Assembly (NCBI GenBank): GCA_014529385.2
Contig: CM043956.1
Location: forward strand, 90,228,721-90,292,720
Source of the DNA: Adiantum capillus-veneris
Lineage: Eukaryota; Streptophyta; Polypodiopsida; Polypodiales; Pteridaceae
DNA: 64,000 bases
Direction of reading: 5' to 3'
Part shown: one piece after another, positions 1 through 13,384 of the stretch
Position numbering within the stretch: position 1 is the first letter of the stretch
Layout: each line of letters opens with the position of its first letter
Notes under the pieces: model-generated
What the model saw: only the letters and a program-made list of their open reading frames with translations
Database searches by the model: none
What the model was told of the DNA's origin: nothing
Program-made: the position numbers and the translations under genes

Positions 1-2
1 GC

Positions 3-30
3 AGCTATCTTAGGAGCGCCTAAGATAGCT
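3..30. repeat. Perfect 12-bp hairpin
   Basis: AGCTATCTTAGG is followed by the loop AGCG and the exact reverse complement CCTAAGATAGCT. It lies about 225 bp upstream of the first gag-like reading frame of element G. It could be a structured leader element or the remnant of a small inverted-repeat insertion. The sequence does not decide. Confidence 0.8.
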
Positions 31-254
31 ATAGAAAACTTTCATGACTGGGGCAAAATTGGGCGTGCCCAGTGCTTGTAGAAAGGAGTTTTAGATATTT
101 TGTGACTTTAGATTGACAATTATGGAATCACATAGGTTTGAAGTGCTGGTGCGCAGGGAATTACGACATTGTGAAAAAAGGTGAGACAAGGAGTGAAGCA
201 CTGTATTTGAAGCCAAGGACAACTTTCCAAGTTTGAATTATCTGTCCAACTAAG

Positions 255-2400
<2,146 letters not shown>

Positions 2401-3546
2401 TGTCAGGAGTTTTTTGGAGCAAGGGATTGCGCATATGTACATACACATGCATGGTGCATCAAATAAAGAATTGCCCATTTTCCTTAGCCAGGTGGTTACG
2501 TGGGGCCCACATGTGTACAGGTAGGACAGCATGTACATAGTTCATCGATTTTCACTATTACCAATACTAGTGTGTTTTTTCTACAATAAGGAGGAGTTGG
2601 TAGCGCGTAAAACTTCTCGAGGAAGCTATCCGCGGGCCGATGACGTGAGGTCAGCAGGTGCGTCAGATGGCATCTAGTGGCGTCAGGAGGGCGAACGAGG
2701 TCAATATTTGCATGTGGATGAATACGGACACAACGTGCGTGTTTTCTTGTGATAATTATGCAAAAAGGTCATCATTAGGACCACTTTTTGGGGCCACTTC
2801 ACGTGGTGGCGAGATGCATTATTGGAAAAAAGCTGAGTGCCAGGTGTGCGAATGATGCAAAAAGGTGACAACTATGCACTGCGAGGTCAGTTTTTGGCCT
2901 GTTCGGGGTCCGTTTGAGGTCATCTAAAAGGCCAAGGGTGCCCAACTAATAAAGCTAAGTGTGGGAACTGAAAAAACAGAGAGAAGACCAGAAAAAACGT
3001 GGAGAAGAGAGGAGGAACAGCCGCAGGTGTGTTTTTGCCCATTTTGGAGCCTGTTTTAGCCGTAAACTGCTCATCCGAGGTCGGATTTGAGCACTTTGAC
3101 ATTGTAGACTGGGGTTTTAGGCCGTTCCGGACGCGATGGCGCTGTCCATTTTGCCAAATTCCTCACTCTTTTTCTGTTGTTTTTTTGTGTAATCTTCTCC
3201 GGTGAGTGAAGCTTCTTCTCCAATTTGTGATTGTATCTGGTATCTTTTACCCATATTGTGTGAGCTGTTTGCCCCATTGGTGTTGACCCAAGCTCATTTG
3301 TATCTAAATATCAGAATTTCTCCTCTTTTGAGCTGAGTTTTTGTGTGTGTGTGTGTGTATGTGTGTGTCTCTGTGTGGAGTGGGCAAGTGGATAGTCTCT
3401 CTCCTCTCACTCCAGAGGTGTGTTCCCTGTCTCGGCCAGGTGTGTTGTGTAAGCCGAGTGGTGCCCCATAGTGTGAGTGTATATCTTCCCAAGAGTGTGT
3501 GTCGGGTCGTTATAGAGGCGCTCTGTGTGTTTTCATCCCGCTCACA
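2401..3546 (+). repeat. T1 5' LTR
   Basis: Begins TGTCAGGAG and ends CTCACA. It matches 9967-11114 over its whole length and diverges from it immediately after the terminal CA. It includes a GT-rich microsatellite near 3341-3368. Short ORFs such as 2658-2855 recur in both LTRs only because the LTRs are duplicates. Confidence 0.95.
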
Positions 3547-3550
3547 TTCT

Positions 3551-3568
3551 TTTGGCGCCCCCACGGAG
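3551..3568 (+). promoter_or_regulatory. T1 primer-binding site (probable)
   Basis: TTTGGCGCCCCCACGG follows the LTR end by a few bases. It resembles the TTGGTGCCCCCAC stretch in the same place in elements T2 and N. A tRNA 3' end ending in CCA would pair with TGG here. I do not assign the tRNA. Confidence 0.65.
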
Positions 3569-3589
3569 GATCTTCTTCGAGTACCTTCT

Positions 3590-3690
3590 GCTTCGAGCTT
3601 CGAGCTTCGAGCTTCGGGATTACAGGTTACAGGCTACAGGTTACAGGGACAGGCACAGGTACAGGTACAGGTACAGGTACAGGTAGCTGG
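3590..3690 (+). repeat. Short tandem repeats in T1 leader
   Basis: Four copies of a 7-bp unit (CTTCGAG) at about 3592-3617 are followed by a run of TTACAGG and TACAGG units to about 3685. They lie in the untranslated leader between primer site and small ORF. This part is absent from the 3' LTR, so it is internal to the element. Confidence 0.85.
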
Positions 3691-4283
3691 AGTACAGTGA
3701 TATACTAGCTGTGATGTCACTTACAGTTGCAGTTGTTGTGGGAATGCATCACTTGGCGCCTATTTGAGCGCATTGTATGTTGGATTGTACGTTACTTGTG
3801 GAAACTGCTATTGTACGCATTTGTGGAGCCATACTTGGTTGTATTTGGCAGTCCCAGCCATTTCTGAGACTTGGTCTGGAAGATAGTCATTTCTGAGACT
3901 TGACTATATGCGATTTGCATTATCCTTCGTGTGAGGGTCGATAGCGTGAGGTTTTTATTGAGCTGGGGGATTCTCAAATGTGGAGATCCTTTCGGTGATA
4001 CAGGTAGCTGGAGCACCCTTTTTGTGACCTCGCCATAGGCTATGTACTAGTGAGTCCTATTTGATGCTCGGGTTCTATTGTTGGCAGTTTATGCATACAG
4101 ATACAGTCTATATTTTGGGTTCTCATTGCTCTACTTCTGGGGAAACTCTGTTGAAATTTTCCCAAGTTATGATGGCTGGTTTTTTGGTATTTTGAGCCAT
4201 TTATGCTGTTATGCTGCTGAAATTCTGGCAAAATCAGAGGTTGAGTCAGGTGTGCCTTCTTGGGAGCTTCATGGTTGGCTTTA

Positions 4284-4502
4284 ATGGATGATCAAAATGG
4301 CCCTCAGTTCACTCCTTTTCATTTAACTCAAAAAATTCAGATTAATGTTCATGTGTCCAGGAAGATCTTTTTCCAACAGCGCATAGTCTTTATGTTTGGG
4401 CCAAGAAGATTGAGAGAGATCCTGGAATGTCCTTTGCCTGTTGTAATTCCGATGATCAACTATGAAAACTCATTTGATGTGCATGTGTTTGTTCTCATCT
4501 AA
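4284..4502 (+). CDS. Pre-gag small ORF, type A (72 codons), T1
   Basis: A 72-residue frame starts at ATG 4284 and ends 84 bp before the gag ATG. Its core reads RKIFFQQRIVFMFGPRRLRE and then LPVVIPMINYENSFDV near the C-terminus. The same pattern appears in T2 (59917-60126) and in the LTR of F (23648-23866). In all three cases it lies between promoter and gag. Mixed basic and aliphatic content, no signal peptide, no Cys or His cluster. I do not recognise the family. The conserved amino acids among divergent elements suggest a translated, selected protein. An upstream in-frame extension to 4260 would need a TTG start and is unlikely. Confidence 0.7.
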   Translation: MDDQNGPQFTPFHLTQKIQINVHVSRKIFFQQRIVFMFGPRRLREILECPLPVVIPMINYENSFDVHVFVLI

Positions 4503-4586
4503 ATCTGAGCTCCATTGAAGTTTCTAGGGATTGGGTAGTGAAAAGTTTTGGGTTCTTGCACGTGTGTTTGAAGGGGTTCTCTAGCC

Positions 4587-7403
4587 ATGGCTTTCTCTTA
4601 TCCGGAGTTTCATGGAAGAAGTGATGAAGATGTGGAGGACTTTCTGGAAAAGATGGAGGTTGCCTGCATTAGCAACCAGATTCATGACCCTACGCAAATG
4701 TTACGCCTTCTCCAAATTTGTTTGAAGAGTGATGCACGAGTTTGGTCTAAAGCGTTTGAAGAGGAGTTGCGTGTGGCTGATCCACCTGTAAGGTTGAGTT
4801 GGGACAATCTACGACATGGGTTGGAAGTGGAGTTTGTGAAGATAGAAGATCCTGACAAAGTGTGGCAAGAAGTACAGGCTTTGGTGCAAAAGGAAGGTGA
4901 GCCAGTAGATGCGTACATACGTAAGTTTTCATTGGCATGGGAGCGAATGTGCAAGGCTTTAGCACCACAGGTACCCCCGCCTGACATGATGAAGAAGGAC
5001 AGGTTCTTGGCTGGTCTTTGGGAGAATATACGTTGGAGAGTGGAGCTAAAGAAGCCTAGGACATATGAGGATGCACTAGAGGTAGCAAGGAACAAAGAGT
5101 GGAAGCTGAGGAAAATGAGCCAGCTAGGGGTGGAGTCTTTGCCAATGAGGTCTAAATTTCAGCCTATAGAGTCTTTACAAGGGCGCATGTCAGGGGTTCA
5201 TCATGAACCAGTGGTTCCTGTTACTACTCACGTTATGCCAGCAATGGTCACTACAGCAGTGCAAGATGATGGCCTAAGGCAAGACATGAGGCAAGTGGTT
5301 GATTTGATGAAGAATCTCAGCCTAAACATGCTAGGTCAAGTGGGAAATAATCAAAGTCGAGGACGGTTTGCAAATCAGCAAGGAGGTGAAGAAAGGCCTA
5401 GGAATGGTGTTGGACAAAGCAATGGTAGGTTTTGGAGGCAGACGCCCACATGTTACAATTGTGGAGAGTTGGGTCACATCAGCCCGCAATGTGATAAGCC
5501 ACCAAGGATGGGGGGAGACATGTATCCATTGCCAAGACAGGTGCTAACTAGGTCAAATGATTATGGCATCGAAATTAAGGGAGACGAAGGAACCAGTGGA
5601 CTGACCCAGGAGGAAAAGGGAAAGACAAAAGTGCTAAGTGTAGTCACCTTGGAGAAGGCATCAAAGCTAGAGGATACATTAGTGATGCCTATTGGGAAGA
5701 GGACCACAGAGGATAAGGAAGGAAGAAGTGCCCCAGGTCCTAGTAAGAAGAAAGGAAAGAGCCATGAAGGCGAGGATGTCAAGGCCAAGAGGAAAAGGAG
5801 AGCTCGTCGAAAGTTTCATGTTTCAGATTTTCCACTAGGGGATGGGCAATTAAGCTATGACTTGAAGGAGGATCTGACGAGCAGGAAGGCAGATGTTACT
5901 TTTGGGCAGCTTATAGAGATGGTGCCTAAGCTAAAGCGACAGTGGAAGAGGATGGTTAACCCAATGGAGAAAGAGCCAGAGAGAGGTTCAGTGAAGGTGT
6001 TGGCAATGGATGAGCTACCAGACATTTGTCCAATAGTAGATGTGTGGCATAAAAGGAAAAATTTGGGACAAGGTTATGTGGATGGCGGAGCCCAAATATG
6101 CGTCATAACACACTCATGCGTTGAGAAGATGGGTCTCACAGTGGCTGGGGTGTCAGGGTTTCGGATCAGATTGGCAAACCATCAAAAAGTAAAATGCTTG
6201 GGTGTTGTAAAGAGCTTAGAAGTGGAGGCATATGATGCAAAGGCAGTGGTTGATTTTCATGTGATTCCAGCAGGATTGGGAGCATATCCTATTATACTAG
6301 GCAGACCATGGTTACGTGCAGTGGGAGCTGTTCAAGATTGGCGACATGGTACGATTAGCCTCTATGGAAAGACAGGTACCAAGAAGCTTTATAATATGGA
6401 CACAAGGAAACGATTAGTGGAGCTTTATGAAGATGAGGATGAGTCTAGTGATGAAGACTCTTCCACGGTGACAGATGAGGACAGTGATAGCACTACCAGC
6501 AGTGATGAGGATGTTGATGTTGCATTTCTTTTGATGGACAAAGAAATACAGGAGTTTGGTTTAGTTGCATTTGCGAATGGGGTTGAAGATGAAAGTGAAG
6601 GGCCTTATGAAGTGATTGAAGGGCTGATGCAAACCAAGGTTGAGTTGTCAAAGAAGCAGGAATTAATGACACAAATGATCAGTGGAGACCTCTCAACTAT
6701 GGAGAAGGACATATATTTGCATATGCTGGCTAGTTTTCCTAGTTTGTTCATTACTTCATATGAAGAGATCAGAGGGTTCAAGGGTGAAGAGATGCATATA
6801 GAGCTGAAAGAAGGTGCTAAGCCAGTGCGGCAAAGGCTAAGAAGGATGGGTCAAGAGCAAATGGAAGCCTTGCGAGAAGAGGTGGACAAGTTGTTGAAGG
6901 CAGGGTTCATAGTCCCTGTGGAGACCACAGAATGGGTGAGTCCAGTAGTAGTCAGTCCAAAGAAGGATGGGAAGTGGAGGATTTGTGTAGATTTTAAACC
7001 CTTAAATGCAGCCACTAAGAAGAACCCATATCCTCTTCCATTCATTGATCAAATCTTGGATTCAGTGCCAGGTTTTGAGAGGTACAGTGTGTGTGATGGT
7101 TTTTCAGGCTATTTTCAATTGAAGATTTCTCTTAAAGACCACACAAAGACAACTTTCATTACGCCATGGGGCTGCTATTGCTACACAGTGTTGCCGTTTG
7201 GGTTGTCAAATGGACCATCTTTCTATCAAGAGAGAGCAAATTGGGTGTTGGAACCATTCATTGGTAGTTGTGTTAAAGCTTTTATGGATGACTTCTGTGT
7301 TTATAGCAGTAGGACTGAACACCATGAGAAGCTGCAGATGGTATTGGCTCAATATGATGAATGTGGAGGACAACTAAATCCAAAGAAATGTCATCTATCA
7401 TAG
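4587..7403 (+). pseudogene. gag-pol: T1 gag-protease-reverse transcriptase portion
   Basis: First 938 codons of the T1 polyprotein, starting MAFSYPEFHG. The capsid domain spans roughly residues 5-200. A CCHC zinc knuckle (CYNCGELGHISPQC) is at 289-302 and a Lys/Arg-rich linker follows. An aspartic protease with D-G-G at 499-501 (YVDGGAQICVIT) comes next, then an acidic Ser-rich stretch near 615-650. RT motifs include WVSPVVVSPKKDGKWRICVD and the catalytic FMDD at 899-902. The reading frame is closed by TAG at 7401-7403, but the same frame continues at once with RT-connection sequence. A single C-to-T change in a CAG codon would explain the stop. Start chosen because the ATG is 84 bp after the small ORF and T2 gag begins with the same MAF. 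Confidence 0.93.
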
Positions 7404-8333
7404 CCAAGGGTGAAGTTATTGGGCCATATGGTGTCAGAAAATGGCATTGAGGCTGATCCAGATAAGGTGAAGTCTATTATTCTTCTTCCATCACCTATGA
7501 GTACGAAGCAATTGGCAACCTTTATACACAAAGTGAAGTACATGGCACGGTTTATTCCATTGTCTTCGCAGCTTCTTTATCCATTACAGCAAGTGGCAAA
7601 GCATGATCCATTGCAATGGGATGACAAGTGTGAAGAAGTGTTTCAAGAGGTGAAAGAGGTGTTAGGGGGGTTGTCAGCCATGCAGGCTCCTGATTGGGAG
7701 AAAGTTTTTTATGTAAATCCATCAGTAGGGGATGATGCCATTGGATCTATGCTATTGCAAAAGGGGAAGGGCAGCCATTATATGAGGCCAGTGTATTGTG
7801 CAAGCCGAGTGAAGTTGGTAGCGGAGAGAAAGTTATCGGAAGTAGAGCTAGTGATGGCCAGTGTAATATTTGCTTGTCGACGATTTCGTCATTACTTGCT
7901 ACCACGGCCTTTTGTTTTCTTGACGAGTTATGCCTTTTTGCCACAGTTAATTAATGGTACTAACATGTCAAATGTGGTGAAGAAATGGGTAATTGAGCTG
8001 CAAGAGTTTGAGTTCTCTTTTCTAGTGGAAGATAGTACAAGGGCTACCCTAGCTGATTTGTTGACCTACAAGGAGAATCCCCTTATTGTTAAGGAAGAGG
8101 TGGTGAGAAAGGTAGTTGAAGAAGTTCCACAGATCAGCAATGCACATGTGTTGTTCTTTGATGGTTCATACAGGAAGAGCCACGATGCAGCTTCAGGGGG
8201 TATAGCACTTTATGATCCAGAGGGGAAGCTAGTATGCAAGAGAGGGTTCAAATTGGATGCGCATAGTAACAATGAGGCTGAATATGCTACATTGGAAGCC
8301 GGATTACACATTTGTTTGAAGCATGGGGTTTGA
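7404..8333 (+). pseudogene. pol: T1 RT connection and two RNase H domains
   Basis: In-frame continuation after the TAG stop. It begins with the RT thumb and connection (LLGHMVSENGIEADPDK), followed by the RT-linked RNase H region (VFYVNPSVGDDAIGSMLLQ). A second, separate RNase H starts with FFDGSYRKS, whose first catalytic Asp is codon 1192 counted from 4587. It contains NNEAEYATLEAGL with the catalytic Glu. A second RNase H of this kind is a known feature of the Tat group. TGA at 8331-8333 interrupts this second domain. The next codons continue it in the same frame, so it is a point nonsense change, most simply TGG to TGA. Confidence 0.9.
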
Positions 8334-8336
8334 AGG

Positions 8337-9938
8337 TTGAGCATAAAAGGTGATGCCTTGTTAGTGGTGAAGCAAGTGATGGGTGTGTGGAAGAGCAAGA
8401 ACACCTCATTGAAGGAAATGTGCTTTAGAATTAAAGGCCTGTTAAAAAAGTTTGAAGCATGGAGCATCAGACACATTGAACGTGCTCTAAATGGAGAGGC
8501 ACATGAAGCAGCTCAAGGCATGATTGGGGAGCTATTCGTGTTGAGGACCAATTTACCTCTTTATCATGGCCGGGAAAGTTTGGCTCAAGAAGAGGAGTTT
8601 TTGCTAACAGGAATCATTCCAAAGGAGATTCAGAAGTCTAAGAAGTATGGCTTTGTGCGTAGAGCATACAGGTACAAATTGATTGGTGATGTCTTATACA
8701 TGAAAGGGGCTGATCTCGTGTTGAGACGTGTACCTTGGCGGGAGGAGCTTTACAGAGTGTTGGAGGAGAATCATGAAGGCGCATGTGGTGGCCATTTTTC
8801 TCTAAAGATCACCTTGCATAAGATTTTGCAAGAGGGGTATGTATGGCCTAGTTTGCACAAGGATGTTCATCATTGGTGTAGGTCTTGCAATAGGTGTCAA
8901 GCATTTGGGAAGAGAGTGTTGAAGCCAGAGCTACAAAAAACCATTATGGCGTTTGATGTGTTTGAAAAGTGGGGGATTGATGCAATAGGCCCGTTACCTA
9001 TCACAAGCAGGGGCAAAAGATATATCTTGACGGCAGTGGACTATCTCTCTAGATGGGCAGAGGCTATAGCAGTAAAACAGATCACTGCAAAGGATGTGGC
9101 AAAATTTGTGTATGATGAAATATGTTGCAAGTTTGGGGTGCCATTAGAGCTACTTTCAGATAAGGGGCCAGGATTTAGAGCTAAATTGCTAGACTTCTTA
9201 TGCACAAAGATGAAGATTAGGCACCAGCATACCACTCCTTATTACCCGCAGTGTAATGGCTTAAATGAAAGATTCAATGGTGAGTTGGTACAGATTCTTT
9301 CGAAAGTGACAGAGCACCAAGGAAAGAATTGGGATTTGGAATTGCCTAGTGCATTATGGGCTTACCGTACTTCGGTGAAGACAGGTGCAGGGTTTACTTC
9401 ATTTCATTTGGTGTATGGAAAAGAAGCACTATTGCCTGTGGAGGTAGAGTTGCCTGCGGTCAAGATGTTAGAGAAGTTGCTTGGGTCACCTAGTGATGCA
9501 TTCAAAGAGAGGCTCTTGCAATTACAAGAGGTCCAGTTGGATAGGATGAGCGCATTGGAGCATTATGGGCAGATGCAGGATAAGGCTTTGGCAAAGATAA
9601 ATGAAAAGGTTAAAAGTAAGGGTATCAAGAAACATGACTTGGTTTTGCGCTACAACAGTAAGCTGGACAACACCTTCCAAAAGAAGTTTCAAATTAAGTG
9701 GGAAGGCCCTTTCAAGGTAGTGGAGTGTTTTCCAAATGGCACATATCAGCTGGCTAACCTGGATGGTGTTCTACATAAGTCAAGGGTAAATGGGTTGCGT
9801 CTTAAGTTGTATCATGCCAGGTTGATGATGGTGGAGCAAGATGAGTTTTCTGAAGAGCGAGTGATGTCTGTGAGGGATGAGGAGACCTATGATGCGGCGA
9901 GTCTCATATCTCTCTTTGCTGCTGCTGATCATGAATGA
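8337..9938 (+). pseudogene. int: T1 end of RNase H and integrase
   Basis: Final 533 codons of the same frame. The first 50 complete the second RNase H. The integrase zinc-binding region contains GACGGHFSLKITLH followed by the Cys pair CRSCNRC. The catalytic core has Asp 1465 (KWGIDAIG), Asp 1525 (LSDKGPG) and Glu 1561 (LNERFNG), spaced D-x35-E. The C-terminal domain ends with KIKWEGPFKVV-like sequence (here IKWEGPFKVVECFPNG) and has no chromodomain. All three catalytic residues are present, so integrase looks functional apart from the upstream stops. The stop is at 9936-9938, shortly before the polypurine tract. Confidence 0.93.
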
Positions 9939-9947
9939 TCTAGCAGG

Positions 9948-9960
9948 TTAGGGGGTGGGC
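9948..9960 (+). other. T1 polypurine tract
   Basis: TTAGGGGGTGGGC lies a few bases before the 3' LTR, where plus-strand DNA synthesis is primed. Element F has the similar TTAGAGGGGGTGGA next to its 3' LTR. Confidence 0.75.
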
Positions 9961-9966
9961 AAATTA

Positions 9967-10903
9967 TGTCAGGAGTTTTTTGGAGCAAGGGATTTTGCAT
10001 ATGTACATACACATGCATGGTGCATCAAATAAAGAATTGCCCATTTTCCTTAGCCAGGTGGTTACGTGGGGCCCACATGTGTACAGGTAGGACAACATGT
10101 ACATAGTTCATTGATTTTCACTATTACCAATACTAGTGTGTTTTTTCTACAATAAGGAGGAGTTGGTAGCGCGTAAAACTTCTCGAGGAAGCTATCCGCG
10201 GGCCGACGACGTGAGGTCAGCAGGTGCGTCAGATGGCATCTAGTGGCGTCAGGAGGGCGAACGAGGTCAATATTTGCATGTGGATGAATACGGACACAAC
10301 GTGCGTGTTTTCTTGTGATAATTATGCAAAAAGGTCATCATTAGGACCACTTTTTGGGGCCACTTCACGTGGTGGCGAGATGCATTATTGGAAAAAAGCT
10401 GAGTGCCAGGTGTGCGAATGATGCAAAAAGGTGACAACTATGCACTGCGAGGTCAGTTTTTGGCCTGTTCGGGGTCCGTTTGAGGTCATCTAAAAGGCCA
10501 AGGGTGCCCAACTAATAAAGCTAAGTGTGGGAACTGAAAAAACAGAGAGAAGACCAGAAAAAACGTGGAGAAGAGAGGAGGAACAGCCGCAGGTGTGTTT
10601 TTGCCCATTTTGGAGCCTGTTTTAGCCGTAAACTGCTCATCCGAGGTCGGATTTGAGCACTTTGACATTGTAGACTGGGGTTTTGGGCCGTTCCGAACGC
10701 GATGGCACTGTCCATTTTGCCAAATTCCTCACTCTTTTTCTTCTGTTTTTTTGTGTAATCTTCTCCGGTGAGTGAAGCTTCTTCTCCAATTTGTGATTGT
10801 ATCTGGTATCTTTTACCCATATTGTGTGAGTTGTTTGCCCCATTGGTGTTGGCCCAAGCTCATTTGTATCTAAACATCAGAATTTCTCCTCTTTTGAGCT
10901 GAG

Positions 10904-10934
<31 letters not shown>

Positions 10935-11114
10935 CTCTGTGTGGAGTGGGCAAGTGGATAGTCTCTCTCCTCTCACTCCAGAGGTGTGTTCCCTGTCTCG
11001 GCCAGGTGTGTTGTGTAAGCCGAGTGGTGCCCCATAGTGTGTGTGTGTGTATCTTCCCAAGAGTGTGTGTCGGGTCGTTATAGAGGCGCTCTGTGTGTTT
11101 TCATCCCGCTCACA
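9967..11114 (+). repeat. T1 3' LTR
   Basis: Matches 2401-3546 with roughly 15 substitutions and a small length change in the GT run. It ends CTCACA, directly followed by CCGT, the copy of the target site. Confidence 0.95.
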
Positions 11115-12633
11115 CCGTTACTCCATACCACAAAACGATTTTAATAACAATGGGGGTAGAAGAGGAGTGGTATAATCAACCGACATTTGCCCCTATAGAG
11201 CCAGTGTACCAAGCACTTGTGGATACAACACTTGTTTACTTCATTGCAAATCAGAGAGCTAGACCACCTATGATCAAGCCAATGCCCAAACCAAAAGCTG
11301 GAAATTTCCATAACTGTGGAGGGGATGACCATTGGAAAAACGGTTGGACTGTCTTGAATCAGATAAGAATTCGAGACCAATAGAGATATATTGTGGGGAG
11401 CTCATGGACGCAAGAGTGGATACTTTCTTGAAGACTATCCTAGGAATCCAGCGGCGAACAAAGAAAAAATTTCTATATATGTAGTTCAAGTAGTGCCAAG
11501 TAGTTCCTCAGAAGGGGAACCAAAAACTCCTCTTCAAGTGATGACTAGAGCACAAGCCAAGGGAAACAAACAAAAAAACGCAAGTGGATATGACAAGTCC
11601 AACAATTCCTCCAAAAACTCCAGGAAAGAAAGACGCAAACGATACGAACTCAAGAGACGAAAACTATGGAAGGAAGTTGAAGGAAAGATACGGAAGGAGG
11701 TAGAGAAAAAGATGTAGACTCGTTTAAAAGATTTTAAGGACCTTACACCTAAATCGGTTGGATCGATACTGGTCCATAAAATTTACAAACCAATCAATGC
11801 ATCCTTGGAAGCCTTTCAAGCTGGATTAAAAGCCGGTCAAACATTGGAAAAGAAATGGAAAAACTATCGAGTGCCTGATATGAAAATTGCCAAATTAGAA
11901 GCTTATAAAAACCAGGTGCAAATCACACAAACCATGCTAGAAAAATAGAAATACTAGTAGAATCTGATACCAAAGACATTAGAGAAAAAGATCAAGAAAA
12001 GGGTGAATTAAAAGTCTTGGAAAACGATGACACAAAATCACCTAAATTGATAGTCCGTGATAGTGAAGAAGGATGGGACGGACTGTACATAGTCAAATAA
12101 GATTGGCCAACAAACCACGTGTGGGAAAGAGTTAGAGAAGCAAAAGACGAGATCTTGACATTAAAATTAGATCCAATAGCAAAAGTCTACCTAGATAGAC
12201 CACCCATGGAACTAAATGAATAGTCCTTCTATGAAGATTGGAGATCAAAGTAGTCGGGCTCTAAAAAAGCTGGAACACTCCGAACATTACCTTCTTACCT
12301 AGGTGAGAATGAAGAGAAATTGATGGTCTACAAAACAACAAAACTAAATAGGCCAAAACAAACCTTGGATGTGGCTGATTTGCAATCCATTATGTCAACA
12401 CCAATTCAATGCACAATCACTTTGGGTGAGCTATTAAAATTACGACCGCACCTATGGGGAGATTTAATGCAAAGGAAAAGATGGCATGGGATTAAAGGGA
12501 GTATTTGAAATGAACCTGGAAAGATTGCAAAACAAAGAGGCACGAACTAAACTTGTCAACTCTTTGCCCATGAACAAAGTCGGGGACTACTATGAAGGGA
12601 ACAAGGGAAACACTACCCTTCACAATAATGTAA
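11115..12633 (+). pseudogene. gag: Element G gag, second part
   Basis: Continues the gag of element G after T1. The 11115-11383 frame includes EEEWYNQPTFAPIEPVYQAL and a degraded zinc knuckle (FHNCGGDDHWKNG, last Cys lost). The 11391-11717 frame includes DYPRNPAANKEKISIYVVQV and a very basic tail. Further gag-pro linker sequence follows, for example the 12320-12508 frame with TPIQCTITLGELLKLRPHLW. Stops and frameshifts occur throughout. The segment ends at NTTLHNNV, where C1 is inserted, and the protease continues in phase at 50287. Confidence 0.75.
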
Positions 12634-13384
12634 TGGATTATGGTTATAACGTTGACTACAGCGGATATTGAAATAACAATAGTGAACATTTCTTTAAGAG
12701 AATTCTTAAAGAGCATAAGAAGAGTAATTGATTAAAGGTAGCAAGATGAACATTACACCTAATTAGTTTGACATGAAAATACTTGTAAAAGAGAGAGAGA
12801 AAGGATTAAAGAAATTGACAACAGCAGAGGACCAGATTTATGTGGAGCCGGTCCTCCCTCCAGAAGGCTTTTGTATTATAGGTTCCCTTATAAAGAGACA
12901 CTTGGTACAATACAATATCTTGTTCCTTGAGACCTCGCTGGTGCAATGAAGATGGTAGACTTCATACACCAAAATCATGTCCTTAATTAACTTGCAAAAG
13001 CATTAACATATCCCTGACCTCAATCCCAAGACCTCAAACATCTTCAAAGTTGGAGAGAGCTAGTAGGAAGTGAGGGAAGGGAAGAGGAAGAAGAAGTAAC
13101 ATACAAGAAATAAATAGACTCCTTACTTTTTATTACTCTTGTTGCTTAGCATAGCATAATAGCATAGTAATGGAGATGAATAAGATGGAAAGCTTGCACT
13201 TTGGAGCATGGCTGTTGGTTGGATTTGCATTCCATGGAGAAGGATATGGAGTTCTTGTACAACACACTATGAGAATTAGAGTGTGTGTGAGTGTGTGAGA
13301 GAGGGTATATGGGCAAGCACACCCCGTCCTTTCTTGGGTCAAACCCCTCTTCTAGCTCATGCCTGAAAATGATTGGACCTCCTT
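12634..13384 (-). repeat. C1 3' LTR, part in normal orientation
   Basis: This piece matches 38768-39555 (C1 5' LTR) in the same orientation and 57135-56240 (C2 LTR) in opposite orientation. It starts TGGATTATGG at the edge of element G. Near 13384 the match to the 5' LTR breaks off at GGACCTCC, and the expected continuation is found inverted at the other end of the next segment. Confidence 0.75.

Larger units (their letters stand above)
2401..11114 (+). mobile_element. T1: nearly intact Tat-like Ty3 LTR retrotransposon
   Basis: A complete element: LTR 2401-3546, primer site just after it, a leader with a small ORF, one gag-protease-RT-RNaseH-RNaseH-integrase frame (4587-9938) with two in-frame stops, a polypurine tract at 9948-9960 and LTR 9967-11114. 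The 4 bp before it (CCGT, 2397-2400) are repeated after it (11115-11118), and the gag frame of element G continues across the site once the element is left out. I counted about 15 mismatches between the 1.15-kb LTRs by eye, so the insertion is fairly recent. A second RNase H after the RT-linked one, and no chromodomain, point to the Tat group of plant Ty3 elements. It carries everything needed for copying except for the two stops. Confidence 0.95.

Noticed and set aside
2658-2855. 65-codon ORF present identically at 2658-2855 and 10224-10421
   Set aside because: Both copies lie in the two LTRs of T1. They are alike because the LTRs are duplicates, not because of protein selection.
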